A DNA stretch of 64,000 bases from an uncultured Methylopila sp. (lineage in GTDB: Bacteria > Pseudomonadota > Alphaproteobacteria > Rhizobiales > Methylopilaceae). The position numbers and the translations under genes were made by a program. The stretch covers positions 60,391 through 124,390 of the forward strand of contig CABHPB010000066.1 of NCBI GenBank assembly GCA_902168115.1. The letters run 5' to 3'. Under the pieces are notes generated by a model. That model saw nothing but the letters and a program-made list of their open reading frames with translations. It was not told the origin of the DNA and ran no database searches. This document shows, piece after piece, positions 9,875 to 18,129 of this stretch (the stretch's first letter is position 1; the number at the start of each line of letters is the position of its first letter).

Positions 9875-10104
9875 TGAGCCTCGCGGGCCTGATCATCGCC
9901 AAGCTGGTCGGGACCTTCGCGCTGATCCTCGGACTGCTCTCGCGTGAGCTATGGCTCGTCCGCCGCTCGCTGCGTGCGGACATGGAGCGCGCGGATTTGG
10001 AGCGCGACAAGGCGGGCATCACGCCCTCCGCGGCATCCGGAACGGAAGCATCGCCTGCACGACCGGCATCGCGAACCGGTCCAGCGACAGGCTCTCATGC
10101 ATGA
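9874..10104 (+). CDS. Small single-span membrane protein 2, paralogue-like
   Basis: The ATG at 9874 overlaps the stop of the preceding gene (TGATG). The 76-residue product begins MSLAGLII, has one hydrophobic helix (about residues 3-22) and then WLVRRSLRADMERADLE, closely echoing WLSIRRTLKADREKA of its neighbour. The last roughly 28 codons run antisense into the 3' end of crtC (overlap 10019-10104) and are low-complexity, so the functional part may be only the first 48 residues. Function unknown. Confidence 0.6.
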   Translation: MSLAGLIIAKLVGTFALILGLLSRELWLVRRSLRADMERADLERDKAGITPSAASGTEASPARPASRTGPATGSHA

Positions 10105-10972
10105 GCGCGACGTCCTCGCCGGCGATGCGCGTCGACACGCGCGAGCGGGCGTAGAACGGCGCGTCCTCCAGCGTCGCCTCAAGGCGCGGCGCGGCGCCGG
10201 CGTCGGCCCAGACCGCGCGGGGCATGCCCCAGAGCAGGCGCGGCAGCGCCGACAGAGGCGGCGTCGGCGTCGGCAAGAAGTTTCCCGCGCCGTCGATCGC
10301 GAGCGCGAGGCGCAGCGGCCCGCTTCGCTTCGACTCCACGTCGTAGAGAATCGCAGCGCCGTCACGCGTGCGGGCCCGGCCCCAGCTCCAGGACCTGAAC
10401 GCGTTCTCCAGCGGTTCGCGGCCCTCGTTGCAGTCGAAATAGGCCTCGCCCGCCCATGACAGCGCCGGCGCTTCGCATGCGACCTCGACGCGCGCGACCG
10501 GCGCGATCGGCCGCCATTCGTGGCGTCCCCCACCGTCGATCGCGAAGGCGCGGTCGAGCAGGCGGGCCGGCGTCAGCCTCACGACGCCGCGCAGGCGTTT
10601 TGGAACCGGCGCGCAGACCTCGTCGAACCGGATCGTCAGTCCGCCGTCTTCCCACGCTGCTTCGCTCGGGCCGATGGCGAAGCGGTCTTCGGAGCGCCAG
10701 ACGCTGCGACGTCCCCGTTCCGTCATCGACCAGCGGCCGCCGGGGCCGTAGAGCGCGACGTTGAGCGCGCAGTGGTTTTCGGGGTCGGCGACGCCTGTCC
10801 GGCGGCGCGCCAGCTTGTAGTAGGGCGAGAACACAGAGCCGACGAAGGCGATGATCGTCAGGCCGAAGCGCCCGTCGTCGCTCCACGCGTCGACATACCA
10901 CCAGGCGTAGCCGCCCGGCGGGACCGGCCGGTCGAAGCGAGGTCCGAGATCAGCGACGCGGCGGCTCGCCAT
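10019..10972 (-). CDS. crtC: Carotenoid 1,2-hydratase
   Basis: Adds water across the C1,2 double bond of neurosporene or lycopene to give the 1-hydroxy carotenoid of the spheroidene/spirilloxanthin route. The hallmark N-terminal block PRFDRPVPPGGYAWWYVDA followed by DDGRFGLTIIAFVGSVFSPYY is intact. The start at 10972 gives 317 residues; any start must precede this block, so crtC overlaps the crtD 3' end by about 115 bp. The gene is downstream of crtD on the same strand and its 3' end converges on the small gene at 9874. Confidence 0.93.
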   Translation of the reverse strand: MASRRVADLGPRFDRPVPPGGYAWWYVDAWSDDGRFGLTIIAFVGSVFSPYYKLARRRTGVADPENHCALNVALYGPGGRWSMTERGRRSVWRSEDRFAIGPSEAAWEDGGLTIRFDEVCAPVPKRLRGVVRLTPARLLDRAFAIDGGGRHEWRPIAPVARVEVACEAPALSWAGEAYFDCNEGREPLENAFRSWSWGRARTRDGAAILYDVESKRSGPLRLALAIDGAGNFLPTPTPPLSALPRLLWGMPRAVWADAGAAPRLEATLEDAPFYARSRVSTRIAGEDVALMHESLSLDRFAMPVVQAMLPFRMPRRA

Positions 10973-12426
10973 CCCGAAAGCGCCGCCATCGGGATCCCCG
11001 GCCCCGGATGGACGCTCCCCCCCGCGAGGTAAAGCCCCGGCAATCTGCTCTTCGTGGTCGCGCGCCGGAACGAAGCGTTCGCCCCGTGGCTCGCCGGCCC
11101 GTAGAGCGCCCCGCCCGTCGCCGGGAACATCTTCGCGAACCCGTTCGGCGTCGTGACCGCCGTTTGAGACGTTTCCGGCTGCGAGACCTCCAGTCCACAG
11201 CGGCGCAGCAGCGCCATCGCGCTCTCCTCGCATCGTGCGATCTCCTCGCTGGAAAATGGTCTGGCGTCGCCGACCGCGGGCGCGTTGACGAGCAGCATCA
11301 GCCGTTCGCCCTCGACGTCGGGACGAAGCCGTCCTGCGTCGTCTCGGTCCTGCGCGCAGACATAGACGGTGGGCGCCGACGGCAGCGCCGAGCGGCTGAA
11401 GATCTCGGAGAACTCGCGCGCGTAGTCGTCGGAGAAAAAGACCGTGTGGCGGGCGAGCTCGAAACCCGAGGTTCGTGCGAGGCGGAAATAGGTGACGGCG
11501 GAAAGCGACCGATCGGCCGGCTGCGTCATGGGCGCGGCGGAGGACGTCGCCTTCCCCAGCAGCCCCGTTCCGAGCGCCGAGACGTCGCCGTTGAACACGA
11601 CGGCGTCCGCCTCGATCCGCTCGCCGTTCCGCAGCCGCACGCCCGTCGCGCGGCCGCCTGAAACCTCGATCTCGGCGACCTCCGCGCCATAGCGGAAGCG
11701 CGCGCCATGCCGTTTCGCGCTCGCCTCGAAGGCTTCCGCGATCCGGACCATCCCGCCTTCGACGAGCCAGACCCCGTCCATCTCGACATGGGCGACGAGC
11801 ATCAGCGTGGCCGGCGCCTCGAACGGCGAGGAGCCGCAATAAGTGGCGTAGCGGCCGAACAGCTGGCGCAGGCGCGGGTCGGAAAACATCTGGCCGAGCG
11901 TCGACCACAGGCTCGAGAACGGCCGGATCCGCGCGAGGTCCGCGAGCCCCCTCAGGCCGGCGCCCAGCACGAGGCTGGCGCGGCTCGGCTCCGCCGCGCG
12001 GATGAACGACCGGTCGAGCGTGCGGAAGACATGCGCCGCCTCGGCATGGAAGGCGAGGAACCGCCGCGCCTCCTCCGCGCCGGAAAACTCGCCGATCGCT
12101 TCCGCCGAGCGTTTTGGATCGACGAACAGGTCGAGCCGCTCGTCGGGCCGCCAGGCGTGTCGCGCCAGCGTCTCGACCGGCTTGAGATCAAGCGCCGCGT
12201 CGAGATCGAACCCGGCCGCTTCGGCGATCTCCCGGAACAGGCCGCGCATCGTGAAGACGGTCGGGCCGGCGTCGATCGACCTGCCGGCGACCTCGACTGT
12301 GCGGATCTTGCCGCCGGGACGAGCCGCTTCTTCCAGCACCGTGACGTCGAGCCCGGCGCGCGCGAGGACCCCGGCGGCGACGAGCCCGCCGATCCCCGCT
12401 CCGACGACGATGGCACGGTTGGTCAC
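10858..12426 (-). CDS. crtD: 1-hydroxycarotenoid 3,4-desaturase
   Basis: FAD-dependent desaturase acting after CrtC to introduce the 3,4 double bond. From the GTG at 12426 the FAD motif VVGAGIGG is at residues 7-14 and the C-terminal signature LYLAGGSVHPGPGIPMAALSG is present. The GTG was preferred over an ATG 78 bp upstream because AGGAG is positioned 6 nt before it and because the upstream ATG falls inside the regulatory palindrome region. The product is 522 residues. Transcribed divergently from crtE. Confidence 0.93.
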   Translation of the reverse strand: MTNRAIVVGAGIGGLVAAGVLARAGLDVTVLEEAARPGGKIRTVEVAGRSIDAGPTVFTMRGLFREIAEAAGFDLDAALDLKPVETLARHAWRPDERLDLFVDPKRSAEAIGEFSGAEEARRFLAFHAEAAHVFRTLDRSFIRAAEPSRASLVLGAGLRGLADLARIRPFSSLWSTLGQMFSDPRLRQLFGRYATYCGSSPFEAPATLMLVAHVEMDGVWLVEGGMVRIAEAFEASAKRHGARFRYGAEVAEIEVSGGRATGVRLRNGERIEADAVVFNGDVSALGTGLLGKATSSAAPMTQPADRSLSAVTYFRLARTSGFELARHTVFFSDDYAREFSEIFSRSALPSAPTVYVCAQDRDDAGRLRPDVEGERLMLLVNAPAVGDARPFSSEEIARCEESAMALLRRCGLEVSQPETSQTAVTTPNGFAKMFPATGGALYGPASHGANASFRRATTKSRLPGLYLAGGSVHPGPGIPMAALSGWRAAASLISDLASTGRSRRAATPGGMSTRGATTGASA

Positions 12427-12485
12427 GGTGGTCTCCTGCCCTTCGAACTGTCCACCGCCGAAATCATCGCGGAAACCTCTTCCTA

Positions 12486-12503
12486 TGTCCAAATTTTTGG
12501 ACA
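12486..12503. promoter_or_regulatory. Perfect PpsR/CrtJ-type operator between crtD and crtE
   Basis: The 18-bp sequence TGTCCAAATTTTTGGACA fits TGT-N12-ACA exactly, with symmetric TGTCCAAA/TTTGGACA arms. This is the established recognition pattern of the aerobic photosynthesis repressor PpsR/CrtJ. It lies 60 bp from the crtD start and 45 bp from the crtE start, so it can control both divergent units. No ppsR gene lies in the window. Confidence 0.85.
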
Positions 12504-12547
12504 ACTATGTGCGTCATAAAAACACGACGCGCGTACAGGAGGGACCC

Positions 12548-13417
12548 ATGGACCTGACGCCGCGCATTGAGACGACGCTCGAACTGGCGATCCGGACCGC
12601 AGCAACTGCGGAATGCCCGCCGCGCCTCGCCGACGCTCTCCACTACGCCGTGTTTCCGGGAGGCGCCCGCATCCGCCCGCGCCTCGCGCTCGCGGTCGCG
12701 CTCGCCTGCGGGGACGACGACCCGGTCGGCGCGGACGCCGCAGCCGCGGCGATCGAGTTGCTCCACTGCGCCAGCCTCGTCCATGACGACCTGCCCTGCT
12801 TCGACGACGCCGACGCCCGGCGCGGCAAGCCCTCGTTACATCGCGCCTTCGGGGAGCCGCTGGCGGTGCTCGCCGGCGACGCGCTGATCGTTCTCGCCTT
12901 CGAGACGCTGGCTGCGGCCCGCGTCAGGCGCCCGAGCCGGCTCGCGCCGCTGGTCGGGATCGTCGGGCGCGCCGTCGGCGCGCAGGGCGGCATCACCGCC
13001 GGCCAGGCCTGGGAATCCGAGGAAGCGGTCGACCTCGCCGCCTATCACCTCGCCAAGACAGGGTCGCTGTTCGCGGCGGCGACGGTCGCAGGCGCCTGCG
13101 CCGCCGGGGCGCCGCACGAGCCGTGGCGCGCGCTCGGCGAAACCATCGGCGAAGCTTTTCAGGTCGCCGACGACATCTCCGATCACGTCGGCGAGGCCGC
13201 CGCGCTCGGCAAGCCGACCGGCCGCGACAAGGCGCTGAGCCGACCGAGCGCCGTGCTCGAGCTCGGCCTGGAGGCCGCGGTCGCGCGGCTGAAGGCGCTG
13301 GTGTCGCGCGCGGCGGCGCAGGTTCCGCACTGCCCCGGCGAGGCCCAGTTCAAGGCGCTCATCCTGTCCGAGACCCAGCAGTTCATGCCGGCCGGCCTCA
13401 AAGCGAGGGCGGCATGA
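12548..13417 (+). CDS. crtE: Geranylgeranyl diphosphate synthase
   Basis: Chain-elongating prenyltransferase making C20-PP for phytoene and for the bacteriochlorophyll tail. The first Asp-rich motif DDLPCFDD is at residues 80-87 and the second, DDISD, at 208-212. The start ATG at 12548 follows CAGGAGGGACCC; the open frame extends far upstream but only this start has a ribosome site and the family length (289 residues). The stop overlaps crtF as ATGA. Confidence 0.95.
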   Translation: MDLTPRIETTLELAIRTAATAECPPRLADALHYAVFPGGARIRPRLALAVALACGDDDPVGADAAAAAIELLHCASLVHDDLPCFDDADARRGKPSLHRAFGEPLAVLAGDALIVLAFETLAAARVRRPSRLAPLVGIVGRAVGAQGGITAGQAWESEEAVDLAAYHLAKTGSLFAAATVAGACAAGAPHEPWRALGETIGEAFQVADDISDHVGEAAALGKPTGRDKALSRPSAVLELGLEAAVARLKALVSRAAAQVPHCPGEAQFKALILSETQQFMPAGLKARAA

Positions 13418-14589
13418 CGATGCGTGAGCCGGGCGACGGCGCGCCGACCACGCCCGAGGAACGCATCGGCGAGGCCTGGCGGAAATACCGCCGGGAAAAG
13501 CTCTCCGACCGCGACTTCCGGCGCCGCGCGGCGGCCAATCCGCTGACGCGGCCGATCGCGACGAACGCCGCCCGCAAGCTGTTCGATCTGACGGCCGGCT
13601 TCGTCTACTCGCAGATCCTCAAGGCCGTGGTCGAGCTCGACCTGCTCGCCAGGCTCTCCGAGGGGCCACGTTCCGCCGAGGCGCTGGCCGAGCCGCTCGG
13701 CCTGTCGACCGACGCCGCGCGCCGGCTGCTCGACGCCGCGGCGGCGCTCGACCTTGTCGAGGCGCGCCCCGGCGGCCTCTACGACATCGGCCCGCTCGGG
13801 CTGGCGCTCGAACACGAGCCGGGCGTCAAGGCGATGATCGCCCATCACGACATGCTCTACGCGGACCTCGCCGACCCGGTGAAGCTGCTGCGCGGGGAAG
13901 CCGGCGAGACCAAGCTTTCGCGATTCTGGCCCTATGCCGGCGCGAGCGTTCCAGCCTTCTCGGAAGAGAACGCAGCGCCCTACTCGCAGCTGATGGCCGA
14001 GTCGCAGAGCTTCGTCGCCGACGACGTGCTCGACGCGTTCTCGTTCGGCGACCGCAACTCGCTGATCGATTTCGCCGGCGGCGACGGGACCTTCGTCGAG
14101 ACTGTCGCGCGGCGGTGGCCGCATCTGAAGATCGATCTGGTCGAACTGCCCCCGGTCGCCGACCGGGCGCGCAGGCGCCTCGCCGAGGCGGAGCTCGGCG
14201 ACCGGGTCACGGTTCACGGGCTCGATCTGCTGGCCGACGCGCCGCCGGGCCAGGCCGACGTCGTCTCGCTGGTGCGCGTCCTGCACGACCACGACGACGA
14301 CCGCGCGCTCGCGCTGCTCAAGGCCGCGCACGCGGCGCTGACGCCGGGCGGCGAGGTGATGATCGCCGAGCCGCTCGCCGACATGCGCGGCGGGCGCCGC
14401 GTCGGCCACGCCTATTTCGGCTTCTACCTTCTCGCCATGGGATCGGGCCGGCCGCGGACGTCGAAGGAGGTCGAGGATCTCTTGGCGCAGGCCGGCTTCT
14501 GGAGCGCCCGCTCGCGGCTGACGCAGGGCGCGACGCCGCTTGCGGTGGTGACCGCGCGCCGTCAGTCGGAAGGGCCGTTGTGGCGGTGA
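13414..14589 (+). CDS. crtF: Demethylspheroidene O-methyltransferase
   Basis: SAM-dependent methyltransferase that methylates the 1-hydroxy group of carotenoids to the methoxy form. The 391 residues have an N-terminal dimerisation winged-helix region (about 70-150), the SAM-binding glycine motif in LIDFAGGDGTFVE, and LVRVLHDHDDD with the conserved His/Asp of the class II O-methyltransferases. The ATG overlaps the crtE stop. Together with crtC and crtD it implies methoxylated spirilloxanthin- or spheroidene-type end products. Confidence 0.92.
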   Translation: MTMREPGDGAPTTPEERIGEAWRKYRREKLSDRDFRRRAAANPLTRPIATNAARKLFDLTAGFVYSQILKAVVELDLLARLSEGPRSAEALAEPLGLSTDAARRLLDAAAALDLVEARPGGLYDIGPLGLALEHEPGVKAMIAHHDMLYADLADPVKLLRGEAGETKLSRFWPYAGASVPAFSEENAAPYSQLMAESQSFVADDVLDAFSFGDRNSLIDFAGGDGTFVETVARRWPHLKIDLVELPPVADRARRRLAEAELGDRVTVHGLDLLADAPPGQADVVSLVRVLHDHDDDRALALLKAAHAALTPGGEVMIAEPLADMRGGRRVGHAYFGFYLLAMGSGRPRTSKEVEDLLAQAGFWSARSRLTQGATPLAVVTARRQSEGPLWR

Positions 14590-14593
14590 TTAG

Positions 14594-14626
14594 TGTAAAG
14601 TCTGCTTGACTGTCATTGGCGTCAAG
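14594..14626. promoter_or_regulatory. PpsR-like motif and inverted repeat upstream of bchC
   Basis: TGT at 14594-14596 and ACT at 14609-14611 form a near TGT-N12-ACA motif inside AGTGTAAAGTnnnCTTG, the string also found before dxs. Overlapping it is a perfect inverted repeat CTTGAC-N10-GTCAAG (14605-14626). The bchC promoter is a known PpsR/CrtJ target in other purple bacteria; binding here is inferred. Confidence 0.5.
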
Positions 14627-14652
14627 TTAATCTGACGTTGCCTACCCGCCCA

Positions 14653-14669
14653 GCAACTCCCGGAGTTGC
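14653..14669 (+). promoter_or_regulatory. Hairpin overlapping the bchC ribosome-binding site
   Basis: GCAACTCC and GGAGTTGC are perfect inverted arms separated by one base. As RNA this can fold with a 7-bp stem and CCG loop. The 3' arm contains GGAG, the only Shine-Dalgarno-like sequence before the bchC ATG at 14674, so the fold would mask it. It could instead be a DNA-binding palindrome. Confidence 0.4.
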
Positions 14670-14673
14670 CTTC

Positions 14674-15615
14674 ATGACCCTGACCACCGCCGCCATCGTC
14701 CTGACCACCCCCGGCGCCATCGATCTGCGCGCGCTCGCGCTGGATGCTCCGCAGGCGGAGGACGTGGTCGTCGAGGTCGCGTTCACCGGCGTTTCGACCG
14801 GCACTGAGCGGCTGCTCTGGACCGGCCGCATGCCGTCCTTTCCTGGCATGGGCTATCCGCTGGTGCCCGGCTACGAGGCCGTCGGCGAGATCGTCGAGGC
14901 CGGCGCCGCCTCGGGACGCAAGGTCGGCGAGACTGTGTATGTCCCGGGCGCCCGGTGCTACGGCGAGATCCGAGGCCTGTTCGGCGCCGCGGCCGGCCGC
15001 ATCGTCACAGCCGGCGCCCGCGTCACGCCGGTCGAGAAATCACTCGGCGATACCGGCGCGCTGCTCGCCCTCGCCGCCACAGCGCGGCACGCCTTCGCCG
15101 CCCATCCGCAGCCGGAGCTCATCGTCGGACACGGCGTGCTCGGCCGGCTGATCGCGCGGCTCGCGATCGCCGCGGGGGCCGAGCCCCCGACCGTCTGGGA
15201 AACGAACGCAGGCCGCCGCGCCGGCGCGGCCGGTTACCCCGTCGTCGCCCCCGACGACGATCCCCGCCGCGACTACCGCGTGATCTGCGACGCCTCCGGC
15301 GACGCCTCGCTCATCGACACGCTCGTCCAGCGCCTCGCGCCGGGCGGCGAGATCGTGCTCGCGGGGTTCTACGAGGCGCCGATCTCCTTCGCCTTCCCGC
15401 CCGCCTTCATGCGCGAAGCCCGCTTGCGGATCGCGGCGGAATGGAAGCCCGCGGACCTCGAGGCCGTCAACGCGCTCGCAGCCGACGGAACGCTGTCGCT
15501 CGACGGACTGGTCACGCATCGCAGGTCGGCGGGCGAAGCCCCGCAGGCCTACGCCACCGCATTCGAAGATCCGTCCTGCCTGAAGATGATTCTCGACTGG
15601 AGGGGCCGCCAATGA
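14674..15615 (+). CDS. bchC: Bacteriochlorophyllide a dehydrogenase (3-hydroxyethyl oxidation)
   Basis: NAD-dependent zinc-type alcohol-dehydrogenase relative oxidising the 3-hydroxyethyl group of the chlorin or bacteriochlorin ring to acetyl, needed for bacteriochlorophyll a. Conserved segments are [26 protein letters not shown] and the nucleotide-binding region [15 protein letters not shown]. The ATG at 14674 (GGAG at 14662-14665) is preferred over an ATG 36 bp upstream with no ribosome site; product 313 residues. First gene of the bchCXYZ-puf superoperon; the stop overlaps bchX. Confidence 0.94.
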   Translation: MTLTTAAIVLTTPGAIDLRALALDAPQAEDVVVEVAFTGVSTGTERLLWTGRMPSFPGMGYPLVPGYEAVGEIVEAGAASGRKVGETVYVPGARCYGEIRGLFGAAAGRIVTAGARVTPVEKSLGDTGALLALAATARHAFAAHPQPELIVGHGVLGRLIARLAIAAGAEPPTVWETNAGRRAGAAGYPVVAPDDDPRRDYRVICDASGDASLIDTLVQRLAPGGEIVLAGFYEAPISFAFPPAFMREARLRIAAEWKPADLEAVNALAADGTLSLDGLVTHRRSAGEAPQAYATAFEDPSCLKMILDWRGRQ

Positions 15616-16583
15616 GCACCGCCGAAGCACGCCTCGCGGCCCTCGTCGCCCAGGCGACCGCGGAAAAACCCGCGTCGAAGGCCACCCAGATCATCGCGAT
15701 CTACGGCAAGGGCGGCATCGGGAAGTCGTTCACGCTCGCCAACCTCAGCTACTCGATGGCGCAGCAGGGCAAGAAGGTCCTGCTGATCGGCTGCGACCCG
15801 AAGAGCGACACGACCTCGCTGCTGTTCGGCGGCAGGGCCTGTCCGACCATCATCGAGACCTCGACCAAGAAGAAGCTCGCGGGCGAGGAGGTCGAGATCG
15901 GCGACGTCTGCTTCAAGCGCGACGGCGTCTACGCGATGGAGCTCGGCGGGCCGGAGGTCGGCCGCGGCTGCGGCGGCCGCGGCATCATCCACGGCTTCGA
16001 GCTGCTCGAAAAACTCGGCTTCCACGAGTGGGGCTTCGACTTCGTCCTGCTCGACTTCCTCGGCGACGTGGTCTGCGGCGGCTTCGGCCTGCCGATCGCC
16101 CGCGACATGTGCCAGAAGGTCATCGTCGTCGGGTCGAACGACCTGCAGTCGCTCTATGTCGCGAACAATGTCTGTTCGGCGGTCGACTATTTCCGCCGAT
16201 TGGGCGGCAACGTCGGCGTCGCCGGCATCGTCGTGAACAAGGACGACGGCACGGGAGAAGCGGCCGCCTTCGCGGAAGCCGCCGGCATCCCGATCCTGGC
16301 CTCGATCCCGGCCGACGACGACATCCGCCGCAAGAGCGCCTCATACGAGATCATCGGCGGACCGGGCTCGCGCTGGGCCCCGCTGTTCGAGGGTCTCGCG
16401 CAGAACGTCGCCGACGCGCCGCCCATGCGGCCGACGCCGCTCACGCAGGACGGGTTGCTCAACCTGTTCGCCGGCGACGCCGTCGGCCGGGACGTGGTTC
16501 TCGTCCCCGCGACCTTCGAGGACATGTGCGGGCGCGTGGACTTCAGAAAGCCGTCCCTCGAAGTCGTCTACGACGCGGTCTGA
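15612..16583 (+). CDS. bchX: Chlorophyllide reductase iron protein subunit X
   Basis: NifH-like ATP-dependent reductase that passes electrons to BchYZ for reduction of the C7=C8 bond of chlorophyllide. The P-loop GKGGIGKS is at residues 32-39. The two cysteines binding the intersubunit [4Fe-4S] cluster are Cys120 (GRGCGGRG) and Cys155 (DVVCGGFG). The 323-residue length is normal. ATGA overlap with bchC. Confidence 0.97.
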   Translation: MSTAEARLAALVAQATAEKPASKATQIIAIYGKGGIGKSFTLANLSYSMAQQGKKVLLIGCDPKSDTTSLLFGGRACPTIIETSTKKKLAGEEVEIGDVCFKRDGVYAMELGGPEVGRGCGGRGIIHGFELLEKLGFHEWGFDFVLLDFLGDVVCGGFGLPIARDMCQKVIVVGSNDLQSLYVANNVCSAVDYFRRLGGNVGVAGIVVNKDDGTGEAAAFAEAAGIPILASIPADDDIRRKSASYEIIGGPGSRWAPLFEGLAQNVADAPPMRPTPLTQDGLLNLFAGDAVGRDVVLVPATFEDMCGRVDFRKPSLEVVYDAV

Positions 16584-16587
16584 GGGC

Positions 16588-18129
16588 ATGGATCTCGACC
16601 TCGCCCACAGCCCGCCCGACGCCGACGCGCCTCGCAGCGAGAACGGGTCCGCGCCTGCGCTCGGCTGCCACGCCGGCAAGGACGCGTTGCGTGCGGCCAC
16701 GGCGAAGGCCGGCAAGAGCGAGATTCTCGATCAGTACGCGAGCGACTATCCGGTCGGCCCGCACGACCAGCCGCAGTCGATGTGCCCGGCCTTCGGATCT
16801 TTGCGCGTCGGCCTTCGCATGCGCCGCACCGCGACAGTGCTCTCGGGATCGGCCTGCTGCGTCTATGGCCTGACCTTCACCTCGCACTTCTACGGGGCCA
16901 AGCGCACCGTCGGCTACGTGCCGTTCAATTCCGAGACGCTCGTCACGGGAAAGCTCTACGAGGATATCCGCGAGGCCGTCTTCAAGCTCGCAGACCCCGC
17001 GCTCTACGACGCGATCGTGGTGACGAACCTCTGCGTCCCGACCGCCTCCGGCGTGCCCTTGCGGCTGCTGCCGAAGGAGATCGACGGCGTCCGCATCATC
17101 GGCATCGACGTGCCCGGCTTCGGCGTGCCGACGCATGCGGAGGCCAAGGACGTGCTCGCCGGCGCGATGCTGGCCTACGCACGGAAAGAGGTCGAGCAGG
17201 GCCCGGTCCAGGCGCCGAAGGGCGGCCGGTCCGAGAAGCCGACGGTGACGCTGCTCGGTGAGATGTTCCCGGCCGATCCGGTCGGCATCGGGCGGATGCT
17301 GGAGCCGATGGGCCTTGCGGCAGGCCCCGTCGTCCCGACGCGCGAGTGGCGCGAGCTCTACGCTGCGCTCGACGGCGCGGTCGTGGCCGCCATCCATCCC
17401 TTCTACAAGGCCTCGATGCGCGAGTTCGAGGCGGCGGGCCGGCCGATCGTCGGCTCCGGTCCCGTCGGCTACGAAGGCACGGCGGCCTGGCTGGAGGCCG
17501 TCGGCAAGGCCGCGAACGTCTCGGGCGAGAAGATCGAGGCCGCGAGACAAGCGATCCTGCCGGCGATCAAGGGCGCCCTCGGGGCCAAGCGCATCAAGGG
17601 ACGCATCTCGCTCTCCGGCTACGAGGGCTCGGAGCTGCTGGTCGGGCGCCTGCTCGTCGAGAGCGGCGCGGACCTGCGCTATGTCGGCTCGGCCTGTCCC
17701 AGAACGCCGCAGTCCGACGCGGACCGCGAATGGCTCGAGGCTCATGGCGTCCAGGTCCGCTTCCGCGCCTCGCTGGAGCAGGACCTCGCGGCGATGGAGG
17801 AATACGAGCCCGACCTCGTCATCGGCACGACCCCGGTCGTGCAGAAGGCGAAGGCGGCCGGAACCCCTGCGCTCTACTTCACCAACCTCATCTCCGCCCG
17901 GCCGCTGTTCGGCCCGGCCGGGGCCGGCTCCCTCGCCGACGTCGTCAACTCAGCCATCGCGGGCAAGGCCCGCATGGACGCCATGAAGGCTTTCTTCGAC
18001 GGCGTCGGCGAGGGTCATGCCGCGGGCGTCTGGGAAGACACGCCGCAGAAGCGCGACGACTACAAGGAGACCTACCGCAAGCATCTGATCAAGCAGAACG
18101 CCGCGAAGAAGGCGGAGGAGATGATCTGA
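16588..18129 (+). CDS. bchY: Chlorophyllide reductase subunit Y
   Basis: NifD-like subunit of the chlorophyllide a oxidoreductase heterotetramer. Candidate cluster ligands Cys66 (SMCPAFG), Cys90/Cys91 (GSACCVYG) and the Cys in [10 protein letters not shown] are at the expected positions. The 513 residues are typical for BchY. The start follows bchX by 4 bp and the stop overlaps bchZ (TGATG). Confidence 0.96.
   Translation: MDLDLAHSPPDADAPRSENGSAPALGCHAGKDALRAATAKAGKSEILDQYASDYPVGPHDQPQSMCPAFGSLRVGLRMRRTATVLSGSACCVYGLTFTSHFYGAKRTVGYVPFNSETLVTGKLYEDIREAVFKLADPALYDAIVVTNLCVPTASGVPLRLLPKEIDGVRIIGIDVPGFGVPTHAEAKDVLAGAMLAYARKEVEQGPVQAPKGGRSEKPTVTLLGEMFPADPVGIGRMLEPMGLAAGPVVPTREWRELYAALDGAVVAAIHPFYKASMREFEAAGRPIVGSGPVGYEGTAAWLEAVGKAANVSGEKIEAARQAILPAIKGALGAKRIKGRISLSGYEGSELLVGRLLVESGADLRYVGSACPRTPQSDADREWLEAHGVQVRFRASLEQDLAAMEEYEPDLVIGTTPVVQKAKAAGTPALYFTNLISARPLFGPAGAGSLADVVNSAIAGKARMDAMKAFFDGVGEGHAAGVWEDTPQKRDDYKETYRKHLIKQNAAKKAEEMI

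Noticed and set aside
10019..11908. A 629-codon reverse frame spanning crtC and part of crtD
   Set aside because: Only the last 317 codons are CrtC; the upstream part is the alternative frame of crtD.
12508..12525. Second PpsR site next to the crtD-crtE palindrome
   Set aside because: TGT at 12508 is followed after 12 nt by CAC, not ACA; the match is too weak to call.
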